64,000 nucleotides of DNA, taken from Anisakis pegreffii (Eukaryota; Nematoda; Chromadorea; Rhabditida; Anisakidae). The position numbers were made by a program, and so were the translations under genes. The notes under the pieces are model-generated. The model did no database searches and was not told the DNA's origin. It saw only the letters and a program-made list of their open reading frames with translations. Positions 1 to 13,305 of this stretch are shown here, piece after piece (the first letter of the stretch is position 1; each line of letters begins with the position of its first letter). Location: positions 62,001 through 126,000 of the forward strand of contig JAPYMA010000710.1 in NCBI GenBank assembly GCA_035041965.1, in the 5' to 3' direction.

Positions 1-749
1 CAATGATAGCAATTTGGAAATTTGAAGTGAATTTAAGTGGTTTCGATTCCGAGCGAATGCGGAGGCAAAAAAGGAATCGGTTGAGAGCAGATGAATTATG
101 AGTATTGGTAAGATTTAGAGATGGTTGCTGATCATGATAATAACACTGATATTAATGAGATACTGTTGCTAATCTTTTGGAATATATAGAAAAGATAATG
201 GGAGACGTCTGAACACGTCTCTTTCGAAGAAGTTTGCTGAACGTTAGCAGTGGTTCTGTGGGGTCGTTAAGGAAGCAGAAAGATTAGCAGGAGGACCGGA
301 TTCTGAAGTGAGATGTGAATAAATGTTACGTATGAAAAAGAAACAATTCGATGTGACACACAGATCAAAGCAACCACTGTAGGCAGACGCTTAGCAAGGC
401 AGGATTGTTTGCATGTTCGCCGCGACAGTTTGAAATGGCTGTGGGGCCATACCGGATATAGCATAACCAGTAGTGGATATTCATGATTCGATGGAAATAG
501 ATAAATGTACATAATTAGAATGATGTTCGTACGCCCCCTAAACGTTCAGAATGTGCTTTACAGTTCAATCTAACATCAATTGACAAGTATGCCTCTATTA
601 AGAAAATAATATTAAAACAAATAATAATATTATTACTATCAATAATACTTATATTAATAATGAGAATGTTGGTGTGATTGATCGGCTAAACCACTTGAAA
701 GTCATTCACTTAAAACGATCGCCACCTCGATGGATTATGGAATCCAGTT
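1..749. other. Intergenic, nothing recognised
   Basis: No gene, RNA or repeat recognised. An A/T-only low-complexity stretch of ATT/AAT triplets lies near 600-660. Confidence 0.5.
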
Positions 750-1500
750 TTAGAGACCATTTAAAAACCCTGCCTTAACAAATTGTCGAAGGGCCTCATA
801 AATGTTGTGATGTTCTCTAGTATAATTACATTTGAACAGACATTTTTCATGAATTCGTTCTGTCACTTTCACCCATATTCTGGCATATGCCTCTTCAGGT
901 ACGTTTATGCGATATGTACGCAACAATTAAACTTTCTGCACAATTGGTTCCATTTGAACTATTGCTTTAACAGCACTATCCATTTTCCGTGAGTACTTTC
1001 TGAAAATTTCACTGAACTCATCGATAATATCAGAACGAATGGCAAAGCAGAATTTATGCACCTTGAAAGGATGTGCCCCTTTTGATGCGAGCATTCGATC
1101 GATCTCAGTTAGAATTTGCAATTCTTTCCATCAGGTACCTTGCTGTTGGCAGTTTTGTTCTTATCGTTCAGCGAAGGGCAAATGGGAGGCACATTGGTGA
1201 TCGTTTTTGTGTGTGTGTCATCGAGTTCATTTATTCGCTTTCTTAACATTCAAGCAAATTTTTAATTTTTCTAATATGGGTAATGTCAAACACTTTTTGT
1301 TGTAATCATTGTTGTAGTTGCATTATATGTGTTCTTACACAATTCATGCGAACAGAATTCCACTGCAAAGCATTTCTTTACGATCATTTTGATTACTGCT
1401 TGCACTTCTTGTACTGATATTTTCGTCAAATTCACTTAACCATTCGCTGTCATCGAAAATAACGCATTCGAAGGTCGCCGAAAATTGCATTTGGAACAAG
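750..1500 (-). pseudogene. Degenerate coding-like segment, unknown protein
   Basis: Read on the minus strand, adjoining open stretches have purine-first, protein-like codon patterns but are not in one frame. One stretch runs from about 1500 to 1344. A second starts at an ATG at 1249-1247 and includes the residues NELDDTHTKTITNVPP. A third, from about 1130 to 927, continues in another frame (IDRMLASKGAHPFKVHKF). It then meets an in-frame TAA and reopens (EEAYARIWVKVTERIHEKC) until a stop at 750-752. Joining the last three parts by introns would need unusually short introns of about 35 and 42 nt, far below the others in this window. A frameshifted gene relic is therefore as likely as a live gene. 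I recognise no family. Confidence 0.28.
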
Positions 1501-1586
1501 ATAAGCTTAAGTCAGAAATTCGCAAACTGCAAGATTGACTTTGCAGGCGATTCAGAGACTCAGAGTCCTGCAATGGAAAATTTTTC

Positions 1587-1634
1587 ATCAGTAGTGCATG
1601 TGCATGCTTGCAAGCATGCACATGCACTACTGAT
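1587..1634. repeat. Perfect 48-bp palindrome
   Basis: Two 24-bp arms meet with no spacer between 1610 and 1611, and every base pairs. The arms are rich in alternating TGCATG. Perfection without a loop suggests recent origin, for example by a fold-back replication error. No gene context explains it. Confidence 0.95.
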
Positions 1635-3565
1635 TTGTGTGATTGCAGTTCGCACATTTCCTGTCTTTACATGATCTTCTGGCTACTTGCAGATCTCGTA
1701 CGGGAGTCGCAACATATACGGATGTATTCTAGTGAATCTTGCTCGAATTTGACTTTTACTTAGGCTCAGTTTCAGGCACACTTAAGGATCTGAAATCAGC
1801 ACGTTTATAATACTGCACCGTTATGAAGCTTGCAGGTTGTTCTCGTAAGCTCACGCCTAAGCTTGAGGATATACAAAGACCTAAGCGTCAGTTTGAGAGT
1901 AAGCATGAGCCAAAATCGGACCCTGATTCAAGCAAATGAAGCTATAATATGTTTATGTATATTGTTAGACCTGGACGAGGTTTACAAATTGCTCCATCTT
2001 TTCCTAATTTGCATTTACTCATGGTCACTGAAGAGTTTTAGCATCTTCCAAAAATCTTAAAGTATTTTCTGAACATTGATCAATAGTGTCAATGTTCCAG
2101 CAATGGCACATCACTCATAACTCGATTATTTATGACATACCATTGATCACTGATCATAACTACTCCCATTACTGTCACTCTTAATCACATTCATCCACTG
2201 CCACCTTATTAATCAATTTGTTTTTTTTTTGTAAACAAAAAAATCATAAACGCAACGGAAGTAACGTGAAAATGCCAAAATGCAATGAAGAAAAAACTTG
2301 AAGGTTATTTATAACGCACATAAATCAGTTATACGCATCAACAATGACTTATTATGCAATATGAATATACTCAAGATCGCCTGAGGCACTGCTGTTGGTG
2401 GGTCATTGAAATGTGTATGTTTTCGCATAATGTGCGCAACCAACCTTTTATGCGTACCTTTCACCTATAAGCACGTATGGTTGAATCACCTCGTTGACGA
2501 ATCATCATATATCTTTCCACTACGCCTATATTTTCACACCTCAATGCATTTCAGTTGTGCTCTAAGAATATGCTCCACTAGTGATACGTATTTTTTTTAC
2601 TGCAACTTCATCATGCCCAAACACTATGATCGCTAATTCCATCAACAATATTATTGCGTGCTGTTTTTTGTCAACATATTGCACTTTCCGCCGAACATTT
2701 TTAGAGTAACAGTGAGGTGAAAACCATATCAGAAACCGGAATGAACAAGCCCATTGTGCGACTTTGTCCATTTACTGAATTCGGTCTTTGATACTGCAAG
2801 CAACATTTTTGCATTTAACGAAGATTTTTCGATTGCATTGCTACGACTGCACATTAGCTCAAATTCAAGTGTTGGTTTTGTGAAAATATCAAAACATGTT
2901 TTGAATGTTTTATCAGCCTTGACCGATGAATCGATTCGTAAAAGGCGATGACGTATTTGGAGCACACCCGCAAGTGTCTCGAATGAACAATAACGACATA
3001 TATTTGCTGAAATATTAATTTATTCATTCGTTTACTCAACCAGTTACAGTTTCCAATAAAAGTTTCGATGTGCGCAATTGACTAAACGTTTACTTGTTTG
3101 CTGATTTGGCATTAGCAAGCACAGAGTATTGCGCAAGTGATGGATTTTGGATGACGGTTGGCGAAGTATTTGAATGAAGGATACAGCTGAATAAAGAATA
3201 AACGAAAAAAAAGTGAAGAGAACTGATGAAGATTGAATAGTCATTTTCACTCTGTGATATTAGTTTTGTGATGAAAGTGCAAACCAAAATATCACTGCGT
3301 GGATTTGTAAATGAAATGAAAAAAATCAAATGGCGATCATAGCAGCATAACGGGCTGATAAAAATGATGCTGTTGCAAAAAGAGCAGAATATTCACTCCG
3401 TACTATCAATTCAGCTGAGTGCACGAAACGAGTTAATCATCTGAATAACATGTAAGCATGAATTTTTTTCTATACGAGCATCTTGAATTCAGTTTATTTT
3501 GCACATGGTTTCATCAATTATTCATTCTTATATTCATTTGACAAAATCTAGGTTTCATAAAGAAC
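1635..3565. other. Intergenic, no supported gene
   Basis: Short open frames occur on both strands (for example 2729-2965), but their number and length fit chance. A T run lies near 2220-2231 next to an A-rich stretch. Nothing else recognised. Confidence 0.45.
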
Positions 3566-3712
3566 TGGTGTGTTGTGGGGATCGGTGAAGTTCACGGACC
3601 TCGTCCCCGATTCCCTGTCCTTAACTTTTCTCAAACCAACCTCATTTACCGGGTCCCCGGCTGCGAATTTTAGTCCTCGACTTTTTTCTGTTCCCGCGAG
3701 ACACTAACCAAA
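3566..3712. other. GC-rich islet, possible element remnant
   Basis: A sharply bounded block is richer in G and C than its AT-rich flanks. It carries several runs of CCC/GGG and near-inverted parts (GGGATCGG and CCGATTCCC). No reading frame or known terminus is visible. It may be a remnant of a mobile element of different base composition. Confidence 0.3.
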
Positions 3713-4479
3713 ACTCTTCATCGCTGCTGATCTGAATTATTTATGAAGTCATTGATTCTAATTGAACCATCGGCATCAATCACGTTCCATGAAAATGATT
3801 CAGATAATTCAAAAACATTTTTAAACAACCAACTTGATGCAATCATTCTCGTAAATTACGGAAATACCAGAATTTCTCTTCCATTCAGATTGCACTAAAA
3901 AATCGAAGTGATTGTCGCAATCTGTGAGCTTGAACTAAGAAGCACTTAAAAATTGAAGTTTAATGATTGGCATCATCTAAGATAAATTGTCTACTCATTT
4001 TGTGCAATTTTTCAGTCGGATCACACATAAATTTCATTAGAGACGTACAACCGGTTTAATTTTTTTGTGAAGTAGCGCATGAGGAACGGATGAATGAACG
4101 ACTGCAGTGTCATTGTTATATTGAAGCATTTATTTGCAATCATTGCCGTAATTCTTTCGTAAAACTGCCCACGATATCTTTTATGCAAACTTTTCTCTCA
4201 AAAACTCATTCCTACCTATAATGATTATTTGGCATTACATAACCACAATCAATCTGAGTGCTGACAGTCAAAATGGGTTTCGTGATTTCCATTCAACAAT
4301 GTTCGACTTCTAAGTTTTTGGATAGTATTGTATGCAGTTGCAACGTTTCTATTTCAAAAGCAATGCCAAGTACTAAATACAGTTTTCGGAACAGCTTGGA
4401 CAGACATTCTCTATCGTAGCCAATTTTCAGGGTTGAATTTAAGGGTGTAATAGAACGTTTCGGTTAACGATGCTCAAGT

Positions 4480-4645
4480 TAATAGCTCTGCGTTAGGGCA
4501 CTCACGAGCCTGAACAGTGAGCCACTAACCGCAACTATAGTTTTGTGGTGAGCGCTAGGCGAACAACTCTGAGCGAACTCATGAGCAGTGAGCATCACTA
4601 GCTCGTGAACTGCTGCTTGCATCATGAGCAGCGAGTGGAGAACGT
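4480..4645. other. GAGC-rich segment, possible transposon relic
   Basis: This block repeats GTGAGC/GAGCGA/GAGCAG-type words in both orientations. Such subterminal words occur in many hAT-type elements. I could not find matching terminal inverted repeats or a target duplication, so this is only a composition-based call. Confidence 0.2.
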
Positions 4646-7600
4646 CTTCACTCAAAGATCCTCTATCACTGGAACGATCGATGTTGCAGTTTTAAAGCTG
4701 ATGAACTTAATCTGGAACGTTCGACGATTCAGCGAATTCTGAGCATTCGAATTTCAAATTCAGCAAGCATTGCGTTTGTTTTTCGATGGTTATTCGATGG
4801 AACTCAACGAATGCGTCATCGGAGAGAGTTCTTACTTTGGTATTACACTTTCTGAAGTTGTGAGTACGCAAAAAATCTCTGCAAAATTTAATACTAGAAG
4901 CGAACAATATTTCGTCGTTTCTTCATGTCCCAAATCACTTTCGCCTCTTTTCCTGTTGCCTTTCTTCAAGAGACGTTTCGTTCGCAACAATTGCAATCGC
5001 TACCGAACATGAATTATGTTTCATTTGCATTTTCTAATTTTCTCAGTCAAAAATATTCACCTGCACAACAATGGGTATAATCGCTGTTATAAAAGAGAGA
5101 GTGCAAACTTTTCACCCGGAAAATAAACAGTGGCATTGAATTTTTTTCGTTTCGTTCGAATCTTTCTCAAATTTGAGAGCATTTGCACGAAAAAGATCGT
5201 TATTTGATAGTAAGCAGATGACATAGTGAAAATTGCTTTTTTTCATAATTTTTTTTTGCATTCCGAAACATTAACTTTGCTTCAAATATTGAACCGAATC
5301 TTGTGCTCAGAAGTGAGCAGGTTGTTAATTGAAGAAGATTTCATTTTTGTGAGTAATGTTTAACTGGTTTCATTGTTGCAGTTTGTAAGCTGATGTGAAA
5401 CGCTCTGAGATCATGACGCTCTCTTCATCGTTCAATCACACAAACATCCTCTAACAAATGGCTTTCTTGTTTTTATTAGTTAATGATAATCCTCTTTTTG
5501 AATGTGGATAATCATCAGTTAATGATAACGAGTTCCAGTCACTTCATTTAATATTGCTGAAGGAGTGCTTAAGATGGAATCCTTTGTGAGCACTAATTCG
5601 ACAAATTTAGGGAGTCGAACAATTTTTTTTCGTCACAGCTTCAGCAGTTAGAATTGGAAGAAATATTCGAGGTTTCTACGAATTGTCGTTCACATAGGTC
5701 AGCGTAAATGGATTGCTGTGTAACTGTGATAAGAAATGACGTTTCCATCAGAGTTGTTCAGATATAATTTTGAAAATTACTTAGAAAAATTGTGACGGAT
5801 TGCGATGACTTCAACTCTCGAAAAATTTTAATTGAACATGAATGTGGCATGCAGTTCAGTGTGCTCATATGTTTTCACAAATACATACCGCAAGATCAAT
5901 TATTGCGATGAGGCTTTTTCAAAGCAACAAATTCCATTGATTGAGGGCACATTGCAGTTGAATAATGAAAAAGTACAAGCAAATAGAGTCTGAATGGTGA
6001 GTGTTGCAAATGAAAGGCTAAATGATTTTCAATCAAAATGAAAAAGAAAGTGTATGTAGATATAGCAATTTACGTTTTAAAAACTGAGTCGAATTACCTC
6101 ATGCTCAAAAAATCTTGAAGCTTAACGCTTAACTGACAACGCTAAACTGATGATAAAGATGAAACAGACGAACAATCACTTTAACTGATTTCCAAACAAG
6201 CAAAGTGGAGTGACTGAATTTCGAAGAATTACAAATTTTTAATGCGTTAGAATGTTTAGATAATTGAACGGTTAAATTGGTTGAATGGCTAATTTAATGC
6301 TTAAATGGTTAAATTGTTTTTGTTGATTTAGGTGGTAAGTGTATGAATAAGTGTATTCTGTTTTGGATGGATGGCGCAATTCATTACAAAACTGCAAAAT
6401 ATGAACGAGAAATCGAGTTCGATCTTCACAACCGGTTCGAGCACTCATCAAAAGACATCGAACACTTTTACACCCTTCAATAAAACCACACAAACTTCTG
6501 AACATATCTCAAAAACCACGGAAATCTTTTTGGATAAGGTCTTATCCTGCTGAGACTAAAAAAACGCCAGTTCATCTTCCGCATGGTTTCAAAGATGCTA
6601 AGCGAAAATAAATTCTCAGAGTGTGGACAACTGCTGCAAGCTTTTGTCGTTGTCCTCAAGAATGTTGCCAGGATCAATTATGTCAGTGAAGGCTACAAGT
6701 AATGAACCCGCAACACATAACTCAAATTCCTTCAATCGATCATTGAAGTGCTTCCTCATAACCAAAAATCATGTTTCATGCGCATTTCAATAAGCAAGAC
6801 AGGTTTTTAATTGCAAGTGTTTGAATGCTGATGCTGATGATTAACGACTTCGTTCAGAACGCTGAAGCAATTCGCTGTGTGTATTTGCTAAGATCAGTAA
6901 AGTGATATTCACCACATACACTTACTTGCACACAACATTTATTCGACAAACTGCATGTATAACACGTTCATTGATTATAAAATCGATGCCGTTAAGCAAC
7001 GTTCATATTAGCCGAACGGATTGTGCGTTTCAGTAATTTCAAAAGACAACACAGAAGAAACGAATGCAATTGCTTCGGAACACCAATATCGCTAGTACAT
7101 GAATTATTTTTATTTTAAATTCACTCGTTCAGTTACATCCAAGATGGTCACATTAACGCTCAAATATTTCGTTGAATGCACCTTGAATGTTCACATTTCG
7201 TATTGCTCATCAAAAACCCGTTTTTTTCTTTGGGAACGTTCATTTTGAAACGTTCGTTTTGCAATGTCAAAACATCAGACATTAAACTGAATGTGGTTTG
7301 AAACTAAAGCATAAATCATACGTGACTAACATGTTTGCCAGCAAAATCAATTGTCGCCTTCTGACTTGACCACCTGAATCCTTTCTTTTACGATGCAGAT
7401 CATGACTAATCATAGAATCACAAAATCTCCAAAAAATTTCTGCTAATATTTCAATCGAATAAAGTCATTTCATACATTTCAAATCGTTCAACTGATCAAC
7501 AAAGATGTGTGAATTAGACAGCTGATCATTTTTAAAAAATTACGTGGAACAGTAGAAAGGTATGCTTATGGATGACTGAGAACATCAAAATTCCGCATAC

Positions 7601-8738
7601 TTGCTTAATAGATGAATTGATAACTGGATATCAGTCAAATGACTGTTGGCTGTACTAACTACATTGTTTCCATTCTATTTCTGCCCCATACGGTTCTCCT
7701 AATCACTTAACGATGATTGCTTTTCGTGACTTCAAACAACCACAACTAAATGAATGATAATTTTGATAAGTTCATTGCACACAATAAGCAAAGAAGCGTC
7801 AAATGTTATCCACTCGTTTCTGCATTCACCCAACGAAATTTTCACCCAACTTTGAGTTACCCTATCGAATTGCAACTCTCTGGAGTTGTACATCTCCACA
7901 CAATCTGGAATTTATTGAAAGGATTTGATGAGCACGACTCCCAAAAACGAGTTGTTGATGAAGGTTAGATTTATTCACTTGTTTATCTTATAAATGAATA
8001 TCAGTTGGCATCGATGAAATGTTCGTATCGACGAATACAACACAACATACAAGACAACATTCAACTGTTAAGTAAACAAATTCGGAAGGAATGTTGAAGT
8101 GAGTAATCAATGAAGACTCATTCTATATGTTCACCTAGGTACACATCATCACCTCTTCTAACAACTACCTCAATGTCATCATCTTCAATAAAACCAACCG
8201 CCAATCCATCAACCACCTCCTGCTGCTTCCAAACTTTCTCCATCCATCCCGTTCTTTTGGCTTAATTTCAACATGTTGAAATTGTTAAAACTGTTTAGGT
8301 AATTTCAACGATTAAAACTGTTCGCTTAGAAGTCTTCTTTGAATCGTTTTTTTTTTTCACTTTCACTTCAAGCTATGAAATCCGTCAACTATTTCTCGTG
8401 CAATTATTCTTATCTATCGACTGTTTGCAATAAACAAAAAATGAACCAAAAAAGCATGTAAGTGCACTGTTCTCGACGGTTCCATTGTATTCTATTTAAA
8501 TCCTATTCACAACGCAGTTGGAGCCAGTTCGTCATGTGGTGGTTCCTCTGTCCCTGCATATCCTATTCGATCGTAGTTCCCAATTAGCCCGTCGTTGAAT
8601 TCACATGAATAATGCAAAGAATGTGACTAAAGTATATTGCTATGTGGTCTATTCGCGTACTGAACGTTTCTTTCCGAATTCGCATTAATCACAGGTTGGT
8701 GTTTTGTGTATGATCAAAATGAATTCTGAAATGACACC
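4646..8738. other. Intergenic, no supported gene
   Basis: Overlapping open frames lie at 4707-5012 on both strands and 7750-7968 on the plus strand. None has a recognisable domain, and each is within the length expected by chance. No RNA gene or complete mobile element was seen. Confidence 0.4.
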
Positions 8739-8810
8739 ATTTCATAGTGTATTGCACTGGAGTCATAAACTTCTGACAGTTTATGACTCCAGTGCAATAA
8801 ACTATGAAAT
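8739..8810. repeat. Near-perfect long hairpin (32-bp arms)
   Basis: The left arm at 8739-8770 and right arm at 8779-8810 pair with a single mismatch around an 8-nt loop. The 5' arm contains TATTGCACTGG, so its AUUGCAC word equals the seed of the miR-25/92/235 family. The stem is longer and more perfect than a usual animal miRNA precursor, and a fold-back repeat is the simpler reading. Which strand would be transcribed is unknown. Confidence 0.85.
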
Positions 8811-10480
8811 ACAATCTAGCAGTGCACGAAGTTCGTCGAGTGTACAAAGCGGTTTAATGCAAGAGCTGATCACACGTCAACTGAAAGCACTAGACAGATC
8901 CATTTGGATCATAAACCGCAAATGGATCATTGCAGACCAAACCCAATATATGAGTACATTTTATACCGCTATTTTTACTAATAAATTACTCATATATTGC
9001 AGATTACCGCAAGCGCTTGATGACTCAATGGAATGCAAATTATGAACAACAGCAGCGCTCATACGGATCAAATTGCCTATCAAGCCGTTATTTGCCGTCG
9101 CACATATCACCAACACTGAACACTGACTTCTGCAATCGAGTCTGAAAACAATTCTGCTATCAACGAATGATTCGTATCGGTTTCCTTTTAGTTGATTCTC
9201 GAATGCACTCAAATTTGACGGAAAAAACTTTTTACTGATTCAACTGCAAAATTCCCTAAGCGACTGTATCACGACGGTCATTTTTCAGTGCTTTCGAACA
9301 ATTTCGTTTTGCACTCATAATTCATCATCGTTTTATTGGTGATTTGACCTTTGCTTCCAAAAATTCGAATGCAATCCACAATCATTTTACATCGATAATT
9401 GAAATCAATTACAAGACGTTCTCTTCGAACAACATACGAGAATCACGTGATAGATATTGTAATACGTTGTTGCTTAACAGAATTGTGCATCGCTTTTACT
9501 TGCCTTCATCGATTGTTTGTTCACATTCCATTTCATTTCATGTTCGAATAGATGCGAAAAATCATTGCAATGTTTTTTTTTCGCTGCATTACCGTGACAA
9601 CAATTACCGTCATCATGCACAAATTATCCTCTTTCATGCCGCAATTATTCACGAGTCAAATAAATTGCCCTTGTCTACATAATTCATGATGCATCATTTC
9701 CAGTAATCCATCATACTCTGTTGAGAATGTGTCGATTTAACCTTAGTTCCGGGTTACGAACCGTTTAAAAAAAAGCTCATTTCCAGTCCGCTGAGGTTAA
9801 TTTTCGATGGGAATAGATCGCTGAGAAGATCTTTTGCGGTATCTTTCAATTGATGAAATCAGTGCAGATCATTGAAATGAAGTGAACTGTGATGCAGTTA
9901 TGAAAGTGTGATTGTATGGTGCATCCTAATTTGCCTGATAAAAACGCCTTTTTGCCTTGACCAGTGCTAAATAAACATTTATCGCCAGCTGCATTGTTTC
10001 AAAACACTTCTTTCACTTTTCTTACATCAACACACACACAAAGATTGCTCGAATGCCAGTGATGGATTCGGACAGATTTGAGAAATTACTCGACACACGA
10101 CGATATTGATGGCTACATGCTCTTATGAACGAATAGATTTATTATTTCTTTCAAAAAGTTAATTGCTCTGGACATGGCCTATCAGTGCTCTTTAGAGAAA
10201 CCAATTTTGCCCGACTTCAGGATTGTTTAACGAAACATGTTTGCCATTTACAGCAAATAGCAAGCACGATTTTGCAGTGTTAAAAGAAAGTATAATTTTA
10301 CACAGTTATTATCAATTCTTTTTCGAGCACAAAAAAATTATCGTTGCGCCTACAGATAAATTCATTGAAAGTGTACCGTTCGTTCACCTAAAATGATTCA
10401 ATGAAACCGTTTTTGCCACATTAAACCGTAAACTCGGCGAACAATCTAAAAATTGAACGTGGTAGTTCGGCGGAAGTAGT
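8811..10480. other. Intergenic with a small spaced inverted repeat
   Basis: A 13-bp inverted repeat (CAATATATGAGTA and its complement) flanks about 30 bp near 8943-8999. Open frames at 8961-9212 (minus) and 9344-9682 (plus) show no recognised domain. Nothing else seen. Confidence 0.4.
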
Positions 10481-10723
10481 ATGGAAGAGTTAGATAGTGA
10501 CTTAGCCGCAATGAGCGCAGGAGGCGTCCCCCTCCCCCCTCCTCCTTGGAACGAGGAAGAAAGAGTAGGGGAGAAGGGAAGAAGATTAGATACGACAGGA
10601 AAGATAAAGGGCAGGAAAGCCTGTAATCATAATTTATTGGCTTATCATCGTAATTCTCATTACAATTATAAGCGTAACCGAGAAAGGATCGCTAGATTTC
10701 AGTACCTGCAACCATTTTCCTGA
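10481..10723 (+). other. Purine-rich open frame, uncertain
   Basis: An ATG opens an 80-codon frame beginning MEELDSDLAAMSAGGV, followed by a proline run and a basic/acidic purine-rich part. The beginning looks more protein-like than most random frames nearby, but the tail does not. No domain is recognised and no splice partner was found. A similar G-rich block lies at about 11150-11225 on the far side of the MITE-like element. Confidence 0.2.
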
Positions 10724-10773
10724 CTGCACATCATGGACCTCGTCAATTTGCTTGCCTTACTCTTCTTCTATAG

Positions 10774-10972
10774 CACTGGATCTCAACCTTTTTCCCTGTA
10801 CCTCCTACAAAATTTTAAGATGTCCTCGCACCCCTACAATAAAAGTTCAAAAATATATACGTTGAAGTCCATTCTCGCCTATCCTGCACACATTCTTGCT
10901 GAGCACCGTTCTCGCCTACTTTAACGTCCAAAAAATAAAATCTTATCTCGCATCCCCCGTTGAGAAACCCTG
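10774..10972. mobile_element. Probable hAT-type MITE, degraded
   Basis: The left end begins CACTGGATCTCAACC. The right end, read on the other strand, begins CAGGGTTTCTCAAC. This matches the CA-TGG-TCTCAAC style of hAT-family termini. The 8 bases outside the left end (TTCTATAG) and the right end (TTCTAAAC) agree at 6 of 8 positions, as expected for an old 8-bp hAT target duplication. The 199-bp interior has no transposase frame, so this would be a non-autonomous, old copy. Confidence 0.5.
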
Positions 10973-10980
10973 TTCTAAAC

Positions 10981-13305
10981 CTACAGCAAGTCTAAGCCAT
11001 AAATGTTAACTTGAAACAAGCCTCAGCATTAGTTTAACCCTAACATACTACAACCTGCGTCTGTGAAAAGTGAAAAGATCGCTTTTATAGACCAACCTAG
11101 GCGAACTCCACCATGAATGCATTTTGGCTCATATACCTCAAGCCGTTTTTTTGGGAAGGGGGATGGGGGAGGACGGAGGATCGGAAGAGAACCCCTCGAC
11201 CGACCATGCAGGAGAAGAGGTCGTGACGATTATCAAAGGATGTTCTAAGCAGAGAATGTGAGGTATTTCCAGTCTCACTATCAGTACTGCAGGTTTATAA
11301 ATTGAGGAATACAATTTTAAAAATCTTTTGAAAAAAAAGGTCACGGGTTAAGGCGATGAACCATTGAGACTGTTCCGGCTCTAGCTACATCTCTGCATTC
11401 TTCAAAGTTTAGCTCCAGCTCTGGCTCCAAATGAGCATAACCACACAAGACCTCACGCCTCTCACGCAGCCATTATTTTATGCTTTTCGTGATCCACTCG
11501 TCAAACCGAATCGATTGGTACCAATCATATCGAAATAGGAGCAAAAAATCATCTCACTAAGAACACCACAAAAAACCTGACATACATACCCCTTACGATC
11601 TTAAAATTCGCATCTACGAGATACTGATGGTGTTTCTATCATGCTGCTGGGTGGAGTGATCTAAAGTTTCAAATGCTCCTACTAGAGAAGAGGATGAAGT
11701 GACGGCCATCTCGATCAATCTGCTATTACAGTTGCCATCGCTCTTGCGTGGTTACGTTCATCAATTTCCTCACTCAGTTGATAGAAAGAAAGGGGAGCAT
11801 GTACAATCAGAAGCGCTAACTTTAAGATACGAAGCCTGGCCTACGGCCGCCTGAGAAGAGACGAAGAAAGTTTTTTTCAGAAGTAACATGTTCTCCACGA
11901 AAAGAAAAATTGGGCAAAAGTCAGAGACGGCAGTCTTCTCAGCGCATATCATTAATGTTCAAGCAATGACACTTGTTCAAGCTTATTGACCCCGTCGCGG
12001 GATTTACGCTAGCACGTATTAGATATATACACTTGTCATATCATAAATACTCTATTCCTCTTGTTGCTTTTCCGTACCTATTCTGTGCTGAATGCTGCCT
12101 TCAATAATGAAATGTTCCTCAATATGATTACTCAGTTCAGCTACATTTTGCTGAATTATTAACCGTGTTTTGCATTAGCATATTTTCAAAATGGCTTCCC
12201 ACATCGATATTACAAGAAGCCGTTGAATTTCAAGTTCATGTCGTTAGTCCCCAACTGCGATGCAAACAATCTTGTTAAGCCTAGAACCTATACTGAACCT
12301 GAATTCCCCCAAATTTATCGACACAACTACAACAGCTGCCATCTCGACAATCCTAAACTCATTGAAACTGACAAGTCGTCGATCCTTTCAAGCTGTTTCG
12401 GTGTTATGTGTGGTAGCACGTGGAAAAACGTTTATGCAGCTGTCGCGCCACGCACCATTCATATTTTCAAACTTATCCTAATCTCAGCAAAGTTCCGAGC
12501 TTACGTCCAGGCAAGAGCTTGAAACTTGAGCCTGTCCCTATCATGTGACGTCCGGATAGTTTTTGCTGGGTTCTCTAGGCACTTTGCGATTCTGTCTCAG
12601 TCATGAAATCCCATCATATCATGCCTAGCAATGCTTCCTCTCATTACGCATGGCGCGACAGCATCAAACAGAGAGATGAAGGCACGAAAACACGAAATAA
12701 TCACATCAACAGTAACACAATACAGTCATAAACAACAACAAAAGCAACAGAACAATCTAACAGATATTGATATCAATGCGAGATTTCAATGCTTACATCC
12801 AACAGGACAATTCAAAATAAGATAAGGTGAACAAGTTTCGAAAGAACATCATGAAAAAGAAATACAATCAAGCGAGCTGAAATCATTTCGGTTCAACTCA
12901 AAATTAGTTTGAGGTCAAGCCAAGCTATCGTCAAGTGAAGCTTGACTCTGGTATTGCCTCCGCCTACATAAGGTATGAGAGCAGTCTGAGGAATTACCTG
13001 CCTCTCAATTCCTCAAGTTGTCATTTGAATGCTCCAATTATAAACTATGAGAAAATTTCACAACATTACCCCAAAACTACTGTTTCCAAAAGACCTTATT
13101 GGGAACATACACATCAGGTCATTCCAAGCCTGAGAAGACCTTTTGATAACAACCAGAAGAAAATTCTAATCTCTATGCACAGTTCAAACCGGAGTTGTCT
13201 AGTTCAACCCTGGCCTGGGATATAAGCTCTCGGAAGTGGTCCACTATTAAGAACACAGGCAATTACTTTAAAATTTGATTGTACCTAAATATCTCTCCGT
13301 TAACA
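10981..13305. other. Intergenic, no supported gene
   Basis: A G-rich block lies near 11150-11225. A 99-codon plus-strand frame at 12223-12522 has no recognisable domain. No RNA gene seen. Confidence 0.4.
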
